From the NCBI GenBank assembly GCA_963786765.1, contig CAWBAJ010000015.1, positions 62,001-126,000 of the forward strand: a stretch of 64,000 nucleotides of DNA, in the 5' to 3' direction. The DNA is from DATKNA01 sp963786765. Its GTDB lineage: Bacteria; Actinomycetota; Actinomycetes; Actinomycetales; Kineosporiaceae. The position numbers and the translations under genes are program-made. The notes beneath the pieces are model-generated. The model did no database searches. It was not told the origin of the DNA and was given only the letters and a program-made list of their open reading frames with translations. Positions 1 to 8,340 of the stretch are shown piece by piece; positions within the stretch are counted from its first letter, which is position 1; each line of letters starts with the position of its first letter.

Positions 1-242
1 TCGACGACTTCGCCCGCGCCCGCTCGAGCTGTGAGGTGTCCTCACTTCTGCCGGTCGTGCCTACCCCAGAACTGCTACTGACCGTCATCAGGAGGCCTCC
101 CTCTCCACGTCGCCCGACGCCGATCATTGCACCGACGGTCCATGCTTGTCGCCTGGTAGCGGCGGAGAATCACGGAGCGTGCGGCAACTGGGAAAGGGCG
201 CTCCGGTGGGCGCACATGCGGGCAGCGGACGACGATGACGCC

Positions 243-404
243 ATGGCCGACAACGAGCAGCGAACGGCGCAGACGCCGCCAGGATCGGGGCAGGACGCGC
301 CCCCGAAGAGCGGCGGCGACGAGCTGGCCGCAGACGTTCCCCGCGCGCCCGCCGGGCTCCAGGACCCGCCGGCCGATCCGGGCGAACCGATGAACCCGGC
401 CTGA
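243..404 (+). CDS. small Pro/Asp/Glu-rich hypothetical protein
   Basis: A possible 53-residue hydrophilic protein beginning MADNEQRTAQ and ending GEPMNPA. It has no membrane segment, no cysteine and no family I recognise. An in-frame ATG at 216 would add nine residues (MRAADDDDA). No convincing ribosome binding site decides between the two. It ends eight bases before the stop of the convergent MarR gene. The frame stays open to the left edge of the window, so it could also be the tail of a longer gene, but the upstream translation does not look like protein. Low confidence. Confidence 0.3.
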   Translation: MADNEQRTAQTPPGSGQDAPPKSGGDELAADVPRAPAGLQDPPADPGEPMNPA

Positions 405-411
405 GCCGGCA

Positions 412-915
412 TCAGCCCCGCACGGCGGAACGCAGGCCCGGCACGCAGTCTGCGTTCAGTTTCCCGAGCAGCCGCTCGGCGATGTCCTCGAGCTGGTGGA
501 CCTGCTCGCGGTCCAGCACGTCGAACACGACCTCGCGCACTCGCTCGACGTGGCTAGGCGCCGATGCCACGACCTTCGCGTAGCCCTCGTCGGTCAGGGT
601 GGCCATGGTGATGCGTCCGTTGTCGGGCGCGGGAACGCGACGCACCCAATCGCGGGTCTCGAGGCGCGTCACCACGTGGGAGAGCCGCGACAGCGAGCCG
701 TTGACCACGCCCGCGAGGCGCTTGAGCTGCAGCGTCCGCCCGGGCGCCTCGGAAAGCATCGCCATCACCAGGTACTCGAACATCGTGATGCCGTTGTCCC
801 GCTGCATCTGGGAGTCGAGGGCGGCCGGGAGCAGCAGGATGACCCCGTTGAGAGCGAGCCACGCCCGCATCTCCTCGTCGTCGAGCCACCGCGGCTCGGC
901 AGGGTATTCCGTCAT
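412..915 (-). CDS. MarR family winged-helix regulator
   Basis: A 167-residue transcriptional regulator. The recognition-helix segment GSLSRLSHVVTRLETRDWV (about residues 73-91) is followed by a charged wing (APDNGRITMATLTDEG) and a long C-terminal dimerisation helix, which is the MarR order. MarR proteins are dimers that bind palindromes and release DNA on binding small phenolic ligands or on oxidation. No cysteine-based redox sensor stands out here. The gene reads away from the DUF1684/dimethylformamidase-like pair, with about 95 bp between them. Its own promoter carries a perfect 12-bp palindrome, so autorepression, and perhaps control of the divergent pair, is likely. The ligand is unknown. 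Confidence 0.85.
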   Translation of the reverse strand: MTEYPAEPRWLDDEEMRAWLALNGVILLLPAALDSQMQRDNGITMFEYLVMAMLSEAPGRTLQLKRLAGVVNGSLSRLSHVVTRLETRDWVRRVPAPDNGRITMATLTDEGYAKVVASAPSHVERVREVVFDVLDREQVHQLEDIAERLLGKLNADCVPGLRSAVRG

Positions 916-921
916 GAGCGG

Positions 922-950
922 AGCATACGATAGAAAGGTTGAAGCTTCAA
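922..950 (-). promoter_or_regulatory. marR promoter with overlapping 12-bp palindromic operator
   Basis: On the minus strand TTGAAG and TATGCT are 17 bp apart and lie directly upstream of the marR start. The perfect palindrome TTGAAGCTTCAA (939-950) covers the whole -35 element, so a bound MarR dimer would block RNA polymerase. TTGAAGC-type palindromes are common for actinobacterial MarR proteins; assignment to this regulator is inference. Confidence 0.6.
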
Positions 951-997
951 GAAATTCCTCTCTGCTCCGAGTCTAGGTGAAGGGTGCGCCGACTGCC

Positions 998-1003
998 TAT
1001 GCT
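998..1003 (+). promoter_or_regulatory. leaderless -10 box (TATGCT) for the DUF1684 gene
   Basis: TATGCT ends 7 nt before the ATG at 1011. This places transcription start at or next to the start codon and supports that ATG over the upstream GTG at 984. No good -35 is seen. Confidence 0.45.
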
Positions 1004-1010
1004 CGCCGCC

Positions 1011-1625
1011 ATGGGGCTGTCCCTGCTGGACTGGAGACGCCGGGTCGCCCGTCTGTATGCCGACGTGCGCGCCGCACCCACTCCGGCCGAGGGCCACGAG
1101 CTCTGGCGCGCGGGCCGCGACCGCCTGCTCGCCGAGCACCCTGATTCCCCGCTCGAGCCCGCCGACCGCACGCACTTCGCCGGCCTGCCCGTCGCTCCGT
1201 ACGACCCGTCGCTCCGCTTCGACGTCGAGCTCGACACCGGCGTCACGTCCACCCGCTGGGAGGTGACCACGGACGGCGACGGCGTCGTGCCCTTCACCCG
1301 CCTCGGCATCGCGCACCTGCCCGGCCTCGGCGACCTCGACGTCTGGTGGCTGGAGTCGTACGGCGGCGGCGTGTTCGTCCCCGTGCGTGACCCGGCGCCG
1401 GACACCTACGGCGGCGGCCGCTACCTGCTGGACACCGTCAAGGGCGCAGACCTCGGCGGGAACGCCGCGGCAGGCCGCCTCGTCATCGACCTGAACTTCG
1501 CCTACAACCCTTCCTGCGCCTACTCCCCCGCGTGGACGTGCCCGCTCGCCCCCGCCGGCAACACCCTTCCCGTCCCCCTGCCCGGCGGAGAGCGGGTCCG
1601 CTCGACGGCCCCGGGGGCCACATGA
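1011..1625 (+). CDS. DUF1684 family protein
   Basis: A 204-residue soluble protein. The C-terminal block with DLNFAYNPSCAYSPAWTCPL (about residues 163-182) is the hallmark of DUF1684, whose conserved Cys/Asn/Tyr cluster ends most members. The biochemical role of the family is unknown. There is no signal peptide or membrane segment. The ATG at 1011 is chosen because a TATGCT box lies 7 nt upstream and the mature family begins with a short helix like LLDWRRRVARLYADVR. The stop codon overlaps the next start in ATGA, so the two proteins are translationally coupled and probably act together. Confidence 0.75.
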   Translation: MGLSLLDWRRRVARLYADVRAAPTPAEGHELWRAGRDRLLAEHPDSPLEPADRTHFAGLPVAPYDPSLRFDVELDTGVTSTRWEVTTDGDGVVPFTRLGIAHLPGLGDLDVWWLESYGGGVFVPVRDPAPDTYGGGRYLLDTVKGADLGGNAAAGRLVIDLNFAYNPSCAYSPAWTCPLAPAGNTLPVPLPGGERVRSTAPGAT

Positions 1626-3025
1626 TCCTCGGGTACGTGGAGCAGCCCAGTCCCCGTGCCGGCGACACTGCGACGCTGCGTGTGACGACCAGCGCCCCCC
1701 GCTTCCGGGTGGACGTCTACCGCTGCGGGAACGGCCTCGAGCGAGTGCACCGCACCGGCTGGCTCTCCGGCTGCGAGGCGCCGCTGCACCTGCCCTGGCA
1801 CGATTGGGGCCGGCCGAACACGGGTCTGCACGGCGAGCCGCTCGCCCCGTGGCAGGCCTACCCACTGGAGGTGGGCCGCAGTTGGCGGCCGGGCGTGTAC
1901 GTCGCAGTGCTCGTCGAGGAGGGCGCGGAGGACGCTCCGCCGCAGACCCCCGACGCGCGCGAGGGGGCGGCACTGTTCGTCGTCCGCAGTGCCCCCGGAC
2001 GCCGGAATCGCGCACCCGTCCTCTACAAGCTGCCGCTCCTGACGTACCACGCCTACGACCTGGCGGGAGGTGTGCCCTACGACGCCGCCACCCGGACCGG
2101 ACAGTGGTGCTTCTACAACGTGCCCCGGGCGCGGGAGGTCCCGATCCCGTTCCCCGGGGGCCTCGGACTGCACCGTCCTGGGGGCGGGACGGGCGCGACC
2201 CCGTACGACGTCTTCAACGCCGACCCGTTCGACCCGACGCCCCGGCAGACCTTCGTCCACTGGGACGCCGCGATGGTCGGCTGGCTGGAGCGGTCCGGTT
2301 ACGACGTCGAGTACTGCACCGACGTCGACCTGCACCGCGAGGGCGCCGCCCTGCTGGCCCCTCACCGCCTGCTCGTCAGCGCGGGCCACGACGAGTACTG
2401 GTCGGACGCGATGCGCGCGGCCGTCGAGGGCTACGTCACGGACGGCGGCAACCTGGCGTTCTTCAGCGGCAACACGTGCTGGTGGCGGGTGGTCTTCGAC
2501 GACGAGATCACCTTCGAGCGGCTGCACTTCTGGCACGACCCGGACACCCCCGGCGCCCCGGAGAACACGATGCTCGGGGTGAGCTTCCGCAACGGGGGTG
2601 AGCGCGACGGCGACGACTTTCCCGTCCCCGTCGGATACCGCGTGCAGCACGCCGACCACTGGGTCTATGCGGGCACAGGCCTCGCCGACGGCGACGTCTT
2701 CGGCGAGAAGCACTACATCGTCGGCTACGAGTGCGACGGCGCAGAGTTCGACCGCACGGACTTCGAGGCCGGCGGGCCGGCCGTCCCCACCGGTGCCGAC
2801 GCGACGCCTCCCGACTTCACCATCCTCGGGATCGGCGACTGCCGGGCCAGCGGCTGGGGGTTCGGCAACGGCGCGGCCACCATGGGACTGTTCACCCGCC
2901 CCGGCGGCGGGACCGTGTTCACCGCGTCGACGACCGACTGGGCGCGCGTGCTCGCTGCGGGCGACCGCGCCGTCGGGCGGATCACAGCGAACGTCCTCGA
3001 CCGGCTCGCCGCCCCGCCGGTGTAG
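1622..3025 (+). CDS. N,N-dimethylformamidase beta-subunit-like protein
   Basis: A 467-residue protein matching the large-subunit-like family named after N,N-dimethylformamidase. Visible family features are an N-terminal beta-rich domain (VYRCGNGLERVH, about residue 35), a central segment VLYKLPLLTYHAYDLAGG, and the core LLVSAGHDEYWSDAMRAAVE followed by DGGNLAFFSGNTCWWR. Most actinobacterial members have never been tested as amidases and the natural substrate is not known. No export signal is seen. Start ATG overlaps the DUF1684 stop (ATGA), indicating coupled translation. The phosphoribosyltransferase follows after only a few bases. Confidence 0.75.
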   Translation: MILGYVEQPSPRAGDTATLRVTTSAPRFRVDVYRCGNGLERVHRTGWLSGCEAPLHLPWHDWGRPNTGLHGEPLAPWQAYPLEVGRSWRPGVYVAVLVEEGAEDAPPQTPDAREGAALFVVRSAPGRRNRAPVLYKLPLLTYHAYDLAGGVPYDAATRTGQWCFYNVPRAREVPIPFPGGLGLHRPGGGTGATPYDVFNADPFDPTPRQTFVHWDAAMVGWLERSGYDVEYCTDVDLHREGAALLAPHRLLVSAGHDEYWSDAMRAAVEGYVTDGGNLAFFSGNTCWWRVVFDDEITFERLHFWHDPDTPGAPENTMLGVSFRNGGERDGDDFPVPVGYRVQHADHWVYAGTGLADGDVFGEKHYIVGYECDGAEFDRTDFEAGGPAVPTGADATPPDFTILGIGDCRASGWGFGNGAATMGLFTRPGGGTVFTASTTDWARVLAAGDRAVGRITANVLDRLAAPPV

Positions 3026-3032
3026 CTGGGCG

Positions 3033-3713
3033 ATGGACGCTCCAGCCGGGCAGGCCCCGCGCTACGACGACCGGCACCACGCCGGCCGGGTGCTCGCCGG
3101 CCTGCTCACCGAGCACCCCCTGCTCACCGGCGACCGCGCGTCGACCGTGCTCGGGCTACCGCGCGGAGGCGTGGTCGTAGCGGCGCCCGTCGCCGAGGCG
3201 CTGCACTGCCCGCTCGATGCGGTCGTCGTCCGCAAGCTCGGCGTCCCGGGACGCCCCGAACTCGCCATGGGGGCTGTCGCCGCAGTCGCCGGCCGGCTGG
3301 AGGTGGTCTGGAACCCCGTGGTGCTGGCCGACTCCCGGGTGCCGGACGCCGACGTGGATGCGGTGCTGCACCGAGAGGTGGCCGAACTCCGCCGGCGCGA
3401 CGATGCGTACCGCGGCACGCGCCCCCCGCCCGTGCTGGAGGGAACCGTTGCGGTGCTCGTCGACGACGGCATCGCGACGGGGGCCACGATGCGGGCGGCT
3501 CTCGCGGCGGTGCGGCGGCAGCGGCCGACCGCCGTCGTCATCGCCGTTCCGGTCGGCGCGCCCGAGACCTGCCGCGCGCTCGCCCGCGAGGTCGATGCGC
3601 TCGTCTGCCCTTCGACCCCGCGCCCGTTCCGCGCCGTCGGCCTGGCATATGCCGATTTCACCCCCACGTCCGACGGCGAGGTGGAGGGGGCGTTGCGCGG
3701 GCAGCAAGGGTGA
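3033..3713 (+). CDS. phosphoribosyltransferase family protein
   Basis: A 226-residue type I phosphoribosyltransferase fold. The PRPP loop is VAVLVDDGIATGATMRA (about residues 141-157), with the acidic pair before the Gly/Thr loop. An early VLGLPRGGVVVAAPVAEAL segment supplies the pyrophosphate-binding loop. Stand-alone actinobacterial members of this group often sit with dienelactone-hydrolase-like or erythromycin-esterase domains and have no proven substrate. It lies seven bases after the dimethylformamidase-like gene and probably shares its mRNA. Nucleobase specificity cannot be read from the sequence. Confidence 0.8.
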   Translation: MDAPAGQAPRYDDRHHAGRVLAGLLTEHPLLTGDRASTVLGLPRGGVVVAAPVAEALHCPLDAVVVRKLGVPGRPELAMGAVAAVAGRLEVVWNPVVLADSRVPDADVDAVLHREVAELRRRDDAYRGTRPPPVLEGTVAVLVDDGIATGATMRAALAAVRRQRPTAVVIAVPVGAPETCRALAREVDALVCPSTPRPFRAVGLAYADFTPTSDGEVEGALRGQQG

Positions 3714-3824
3714 AGAGGGGCGGGTGACCGGGCGCCTCAGGGTTCGGTTCTGGCGGCCGACCAGGGAGGGGATGAGACGCGCGGGCCAGGAGCGGCCGGA
3801 GCGCGATCAGAGGGAGGAGGGCCG

Positions 3825-4451
3825 ATGAGGCGCGCCTACGCCGCGTGGTCCGGGCTCTCCTTCCTGCCGCGCCGCTTCGCCCTCAGCGCCGCGCTGCTCG
3901 GCCTCGCCGCCGGCCTGCTCCACCTCGACGCCACCCATTCGGGTTTCACCGCGCGATCGAGCGCCGGCGGGTCGAGCTTCAGCACGGGAATCGTCGACCT
4001 GTCCCTCCCGGTCGCCGGGCCCGGCAACCGGCTGACGGTCGATGCCACCGGGATCGTGCCGGGCGACCAGATGGAACGCGTCGTCGACCTCACGAACGGC
4101 GGCACCCTCGACCTCTCGGGGATCACTTTGAGCACCACGGCGCCCCTGAGCTCCGCTCTCGACACCGACACCACCCACGGGTTGCAGGTCAGCATCGACC
4201 GGTGCAGCGGGCCGTGGACAGAGGGGGGCACCGCCCCCGGCTACGTCTACGCGTGCAGCGGGACGACGTCCAGCGTGCTCCCGGCGCGGCCGGTGATCAT
4301 GTCGGGCGCAGCCCTTGCGGGCCTCACCGCGACGACGGCGGGCAACACCGACCACCTCCGGGTGGTCCTCACCTTCCCCCCGGCCGCGGGCGATTCGATG
4401 CAGGGCCTGAGCTCGCACCTGGCGTTCACGTTCACCGGAAGTGGGAGTTAA
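3825..4451 (+). CDS. TasA/camelysin-like secreted protein 1
   Basis: A 208-residue exported protein with a hydrophobic segment at about residues 18-34 and then the TasA/CalY-type mature start (HSGFTARSSAGGSSF). After that comes a beta-rich Thr/Ser domain with two cysteines (SIDRCSGPW and YACSGT). It is a clear paralogue of the next gene: both carry a GxGNR(L/M)TV...G(I/L)VPGD segment, TYGLQ/THGLQ and DHLRVxLTFP. Family members form extracellular fibres or act as metallo-endopeptidase-like surface proteins in Firmicutes and are processed by SipW. A ribosome site GAGGGAGGAGG precedes the ATG. The downstream SipW-like peptidase is its likely processing enzyme. Confidence 0.7.
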   Translation: MRRAYAAWSGLSFLPRRFALSAALLGLAAGLLHLDATHSGFTARSSAGGSSFSTGIVDLSLPVAGPGNRLTVDATGIVPGDQMERVVDLTNGGTLDLSGITLSTTAPLSSALDTDTTHGLQVSIDRCSGPWTEGGTAPGYVYACSGTTSSVLPARPVIMSGAALAGLTATTAGNTDHLRVVLTFPPAAGDSMQGLSSHLAFTFTGSGS

Positions 4452-4567
4452 ACCTCTCCGACGCGGGCCACCCGGGTGAATCTCCCGGAGTCCCGGTCCA
4501 CACCCAGCGTGAGCGAACGACGAGAGGAATGAGGGCCCGGTTGGGCCCGACCCCGAGGAGGTCCGCC

Positions 4568-5200
4568 ATGGCCCGCAACACGCACGGCAAGGTGTCCCGC
4601 GGCAAGGTGCTGCTCACGCTCGCCGTCGTCGCCGCGGGCGCGACCGCCGTCGGTGCCGGCACCTACTCGTCCTTCACCGCCACCGCCACGCCCGCGTCGC
4701 CGCTCACGGTCAGCTCCGGCACGGAGTCCCTGACCATCCCTGCCGCCGGTGCGGCGAACCGCATGACGGTGAACGCGTCGGGCCTCGTCCCCGGCGACAC
4801 GATCCAGCGGGCGGTGGACCTGACGAACAACGGCACCGAGGACCTGGCCTCGATCACGCTGACGACTGCTGCCTCCGTCAGTTCCCTGCTCGACTCCAAC
4901 ACGACCTACGGTCTGCAGCTGGTGATCGACAAGTGCGGCGGGACGGGCTGGACGGAGGCCGGCAGCTCCCCCGCCTTCACCTACACGTGCAGCGGCGGCT
5001 CGACCCCGGTCCTCACCACCCGCGCAGTGATCGGGAGCGCGATCTCGCTCTCGAACCTCTCGGCCCTCACCCACGGCGCCACCGACCACCTGCGGGTTCT
5101 GTTGACCTTCCCGAGCGGCGCGGACGACACCTACCAGAACAAGACGTCGACCATCAGCTTCACGTTCGACGGCACGCAGCGCGGCAACAGCGCCCACTGA
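4568..5200 (+). CDS. TasA/camelysin-like secreted protein 2
   Basis: A 210-residue paralogue of the preceding gene. Residues 1-12 are basic (MARNTHGKVSRG), followed by a hydrophobic stretch VLLTLAVVAAGATAVGAG and the SipW-type mature start TYSSFTATATPAS. The domain keeps both cysteines (VIDKCGG, YTCSGG). A GAGGAG ribosome site lies just before the ATG, and a GGGCCC...GGGCCC hairpin lies upstream of it in the 116-bp gap, which could modulate the ratio of the two proteins. A terminator-like hairpin follows, before the peptidase gene. The role, fibre subunit or surface protein, is inferred from the family and the SipW neighbour. Confidence 0.7.
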   Translation: MARNTHGKVSRGKVLLTLAVVAAGATAVGAGTYSSFTATATPASPLTVSSGTESLTIPAAGAANRMTVNASGLVPGDTIQRAVDLTNNGTEDLASITLTTAASVSSLLDSNTTYGLQLVIDKCGGTGWTEAGSSPAFTYTCSGGSTPVLTTRAVIGSAISLSNLSALTHGATDHLRVLLTFPSGADDTYQNKTSTISFTFDGTQRGNSAH

Positions 5201-5230
5201 TCCGACCTGATCGACGCTGATCCGGCGAAG

Positions 5231-5261
5231 TCCTGGCCCTCGCCCCCGGCGGGGGCCAGGA
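5231..5261 (+). terminator. hairpin after the TasA-like genes
   Basis: TCCTGGCCC and GGGCCAGGA can pair as a 9-bp stem around a 13-nt GC-rich loop. There is no U tract, which is normal for actinobacterial terminators. It could end or attenuate the tasA-like mRNA before the signal peptidase. Confidence 0.45.
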
Positions 5262-5323
5262 CCATGCCCGAGCGAGGACCATGCCCGAGCGAGGAACGTG
5301 TCCGAGCGAGGAACGTGTCCGCG
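5258..5323 (+). repeat. 17-bp tandem repeat, about four copies
   Basis: Two copies of AGGACCATGCCCGAGCG are followed by AGGAACGTGTCCGAGCG and a shortened AGGAACGTGTCCGCG. The array fills the gap directly upstream of the signal peptidase ribosome site and overlaps the terminator arm. It could vary in copy number by slippage. Confidence 0.7.
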
Positions 5324-5336
5324 AGGAAGAGGTGAG

Positions 5337-5915
5337 ATGAGCGGACGCTGGCGCCTGGCCCGGCGGCTCGTGATGGCGCCGGTCTGGTTGCTCCTGACAG
5401 CCGTGCTGCTCGGTTCCGTCGGCGTCGCCGTGATCCAGCGGACCGGCGCGGCCCAGCTGCTGACCGTGGTCAGCGGGAGCATGCAGCCGACCCTCCCGCT
5501 GGGCTCCCTGGTGCTCGTGGTGCCCCGCGACGCGAACGCCGTCCGGGTCGGCGACGTCATCACGTTCAGCCCGCCGGCCGACGACACCCGCACCGTCACC
5601 CACCGCGTGGTCGACGTCCAGCGCACCGGCGAGGGCGTCCAGGTACACACCCGCGGCGACGCCAACCCGGTCGCGGACCCCTGGACCCTGCACTTCCCCA
5701 CCGGCAGGACCTGGGTCGTCGTGGCCGACGCTCCCTGGGCCGGCCGTCCCTGGCTCTGGCTCGCGCAGCCCCTGCACCGCCAGTTCGTGCTCGTGCCCGC
5801 CGCCCTCCTGGTCACCCTGATGTGGCTGACGACGATCTGGCGGCGGGACGCTACGCCACCGGCCGGGAGGGCCGCTCCCAGGTCTCGTCCGGCACTGCCG
5901 GCTCCTCGCGCTTGA
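5337..5915 (+). CDS. SipW-type signal peptidase I (Ser/His)
   Basis: A 192-residue membrane protease. The N-terminal membrane helix (about residues 11-33) is followed by the catalytic serine motif VVSGSMQPTLPLGSLVLV (Ser48). The second catalytic residue falls in TVTHRVVD (His89) where bacterial type I enzymes have lysine, so this is the ER/SipW class. A second membrane helix lies near the C terminus (FVLVPAALLVTLMWLTTIW). SipW enzymes process TasA-type precursors, and two such genes lie immediately upstream. The chosen ATG follows GAAGAGGTGAG; an upstream in-frame start lies inside the tandem repeat and is less likely. The 3' end runs into the convergent carbamoyltransferase gene, overlapping it by about 65 bp. 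Confidence 0.85.
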   Translation: MSGRWRLARRLVMAPVWLLLTAVLLGSVGVAVIQRTGAAQLLTVVSGSMQPTLPLGSLVLVVPRDANAVRVGDVITFSPPADDTRTVTHRVVDVQRTGEGVQVHTRGDANPVADPWTLHFPTGRTWVVVADAPWAGRPWLWLAQPLHRQFVLVPAALLVTLMWLTTIWRRDATPPAGRAAPRSRPALPAPRA

Positions 5916-7586
5916 CGAGCAGGAACGGCGGGATCGCGAGTGCGTGCATCCCGGTGTTCCGCAGCGTGGCGATGGATTGCTCCGGAGTCTCGGTCAGCGG
6001 GTCGCCGGGGCCGTTGAGCGAGGTGTTGATCAGGACGGGGGACCCGGTGCGCTCGAACCAGCGCGTCATGAGCTCGTGCAGGAACGGGGTGTTCACCGGC
6101 TCGACCGTCTGGAGCCGGGCCGTGCCGTCGACGTGCGTGATGCCCGGGTACTGCTCGCGGAACTCCGGCCGAACGTCGGCCGCGTACTGCATGAACGGCG
6201 CGGGCCGGTCGACGTCGAAGATGCGCTGGGCGTGGTCGGCGAGCACGAGCGGGGCCAGCGGCCGGAACCACTCGCGGCCCTTCACGTCATAGTTGATGTA
6301 GTCCTGCATGGCCGGCCGGCGCGGGTCGCCGATGATGCTGCGGTTGCCGAGCGCCCGTGGCCCCGACTCGCTGCGGCCCTGGTGCAGCGCCACCACCCGG
6401 CCGCGCTCCAGCAGGTCGACCATGGCGGCCGCGAGGTCGCCCGGGCGCTGGACGTCGACGTCGCCGCCCTCCCCCGCGGCCCGCACGGCCGCCTCGACGG
6501 CCGCGGGGTCGAGCTCCGGCCCGAGGAAGTCGTTCGTCCAGCGGAAGTCGCTCTGCTCTCCGAGGCACTCCACCAGCCCGTAGATCGCGCACCCGACGGC
6601 GGTGCCGCCGTCGTGGGGGCTCGGCGGGATGAACACGTCCCTGAACGCGCGACTCCCGCAGGATCGTGCCGTTCGCGGTGCAGTTCAGCCCGCAGCCGCC
6701 GGCGAACACGAGGTTGTCGAGCCCGGTCTGCTCGTGCAGCCAGCCGACGAGCTGCATCAGCGCGTCCTCCCAGACCTGCTGACCCGGCGGCGGCGAGGTC
6801 CGCGCACGCCTGGAAGCTCGCGCGGTCGGTCGAGCATTCGGCCGTCCAGCGGAACGTCTCGCGGTCGGAGAAGACCTTGACCCACTCCTCGGGGATGAAC
6901 ACCTCGTGCCCCCGCACCTCGAGCGTGGGCAGGCCGACGGCGCCGGGGTCGCCGAACGGCGCGAGCCCCATCACCTTGCCCTCGTTGCCCTCGCCCTCCG
7001 GCCAGAGCATCTTCGTCAGCAGGGCGTAGAAGCAGCCGAGGCCGACCGGCCGATCCCAGTCGCCGTCCCAGAGCTGCTTGGCGAAGCACTCGATCCGGCC
7101 GCCGCGCTGGCAGCGGTAGAAGGAGCTGACCTCGAGCAGATCGCCGTTCGTGCCCTCGGGCAGCGGCAGGGTGTCGGTGAAGTGCCTCACCGCACTGCCC
7201 TGGTTGTCGACCACCAGCCCGGCCGCCACGTCGAACGGCGACGGGTGGAAGGCGCTGTACAGGTGCGTGATGTGGTGGGAAACCTGGACGATCCGAGCGT
7301 CCGGGGTGAGCTGCAAGGTCTCGCGGAGCTCGGCGTGGTACTCGTCGACGCGCTCGAGCTCGGCATCGGACGACCACCCCTCGACGACGAGGTCGACAGG
7401 TCCGTCCAGCCACGGCATCCGGCCGTAGTACAGCTTCGGCAGGTCGCCGAGCCGGCCCCAGTGGTGCTTGCGCCGGCTGAGGCGCTCCTTCTGCAGGCTG
7501 TACATCGTCGCGCCCCCGCGCGTCACGGCGATCGAGCCGTCCTGGGTCCGGTTGATCCCGACCACGGTGGGCGCAGGCCTCGTCAC
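5851..7586 (-). pseudogene. NodU/CmcH-type carbamoyltransferase, two frameshifts
   Basis: Removing two single-base insertions (near 6782 and 6648) gives a continuous 577-residue O-carbamoyltransferase, the normal family length. The N-terminal YrdC/TsaD-like ATPase half contains the metal-binding motif QVSHHITHLYSAF. The next part contains VFAGGCGLNCTANG, and the C-terminal half contains QGRSESGPRALGNRSII, the carbamoyl-phosphate-binding signature. These enzymes transfer carbamoyl from carbamoyl phosphate to hydroxyls of sugars or antibiotics. GTG start with AGGAGG at ideal spacing. Neighbours (HAD hydrolase, methyltransferase, glycosyltransferase) suggest a surface-glycan or glycolipid acceptor. 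Because similarity resumes exactly after each shift, the breaks look like sequencing indels. Confidence 0.8.
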
Positions 7587-7664
7587 GAAGAACCTCCTGG
7601 CAGCTGGGGCGCTCGGAAACGGACATTAACGCCGGGCCGCGGGGGCCGCATGCGGATGGGATCG

Positions 7665-8326
7665 TCAGGGCGCCGCGCGCCGGAACGGGGTGGTGTCGAG
7701 CTCGTCGAGCATCGACCCCAGGGAGTCGAAGACCCGGACCGCCCCGGCCTCCTTCAGCTCCTCCCGGGAGAAACCGCCGGTCAGCACACCGACGGTGGGG
7801 ACGGCGAGCTTGCCGGCGGCCACGCAGTCCCAGACCGAGTCGCCGACCATGCACCCCGACCCCCCTTCGACCTTCTCGAGCGCGGCCGAGACGAGGTCGG
7901 GCGAGGGCTTGCTGCTCTTCACGTCGTCCGACGTGGTCCAGGCATCGGCGAGGTCCCGGCCCCCGACGAGGTCGAGGAAGCGCTCGACGTGCTCCTTCTT
8001 GCCCGAGCTGGCGAGCACGAGCTTGAAGCCGCGATCCTTGACCTCCTGCAGCAGGGGGCGGCGGCCGCGAACGGCTGCACCTCGTCGATGAACCGGTCGA
8101 ACTCCTCGCTCCAGGCCTCCCGCAGCTCCTTGCCATGGGCCTTCTCGACCTCGTCCCCCGCGACATGGGCGACGAAGTTGTCCCCGCCCATCCCGATCCC
8201 GCGGTGCAGCTGCCAGAGCGGCAGGGTGATGTCGAAGCGGCGGAACGCGCGGAACCACGCCAGGGCATGCTGATAGTTGGTGTCGACGAGGGTGCCGTCG
8301 ACGTCGAAGATCGCGGTGTCGGGCAC
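7665..8326 (-). pseudogene. HAD family hydrolase, one frameshift
   Basis: With one C restored in the run near 8062 this is a 220-residue haloacid-dehalogenase phosphatase of the phosphoglycolate/beta-phosphoglucomutase type. Motif I is AIFDVDGTLVDTN at the N terminus, motif II is LVLASSGKKEH, and motifs III/IV are SSKPSPD and CMVGDSVWDC. The cap is the helical C1 type. GTG at 8326 gives the compact family N terminus. It starts just 15 bp beyond the methyltransferase stop, so both are probably on one mRNA. The substrate is likely a sugar phosphate or phosphoglycolate; specificity cannot be read from sequence. Confidence 0.8.
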
Positions 8327-8340
8327 CGGGGTTTCCGCTG

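Noticed and set aside
412..933. Plus-strand ORF antisense to marR (496-933)
   Set aside because: It is a high-GC shadow frame with His/Arg/Gln-rich low-complexity translation; the minus-strand MarR protein is clear.
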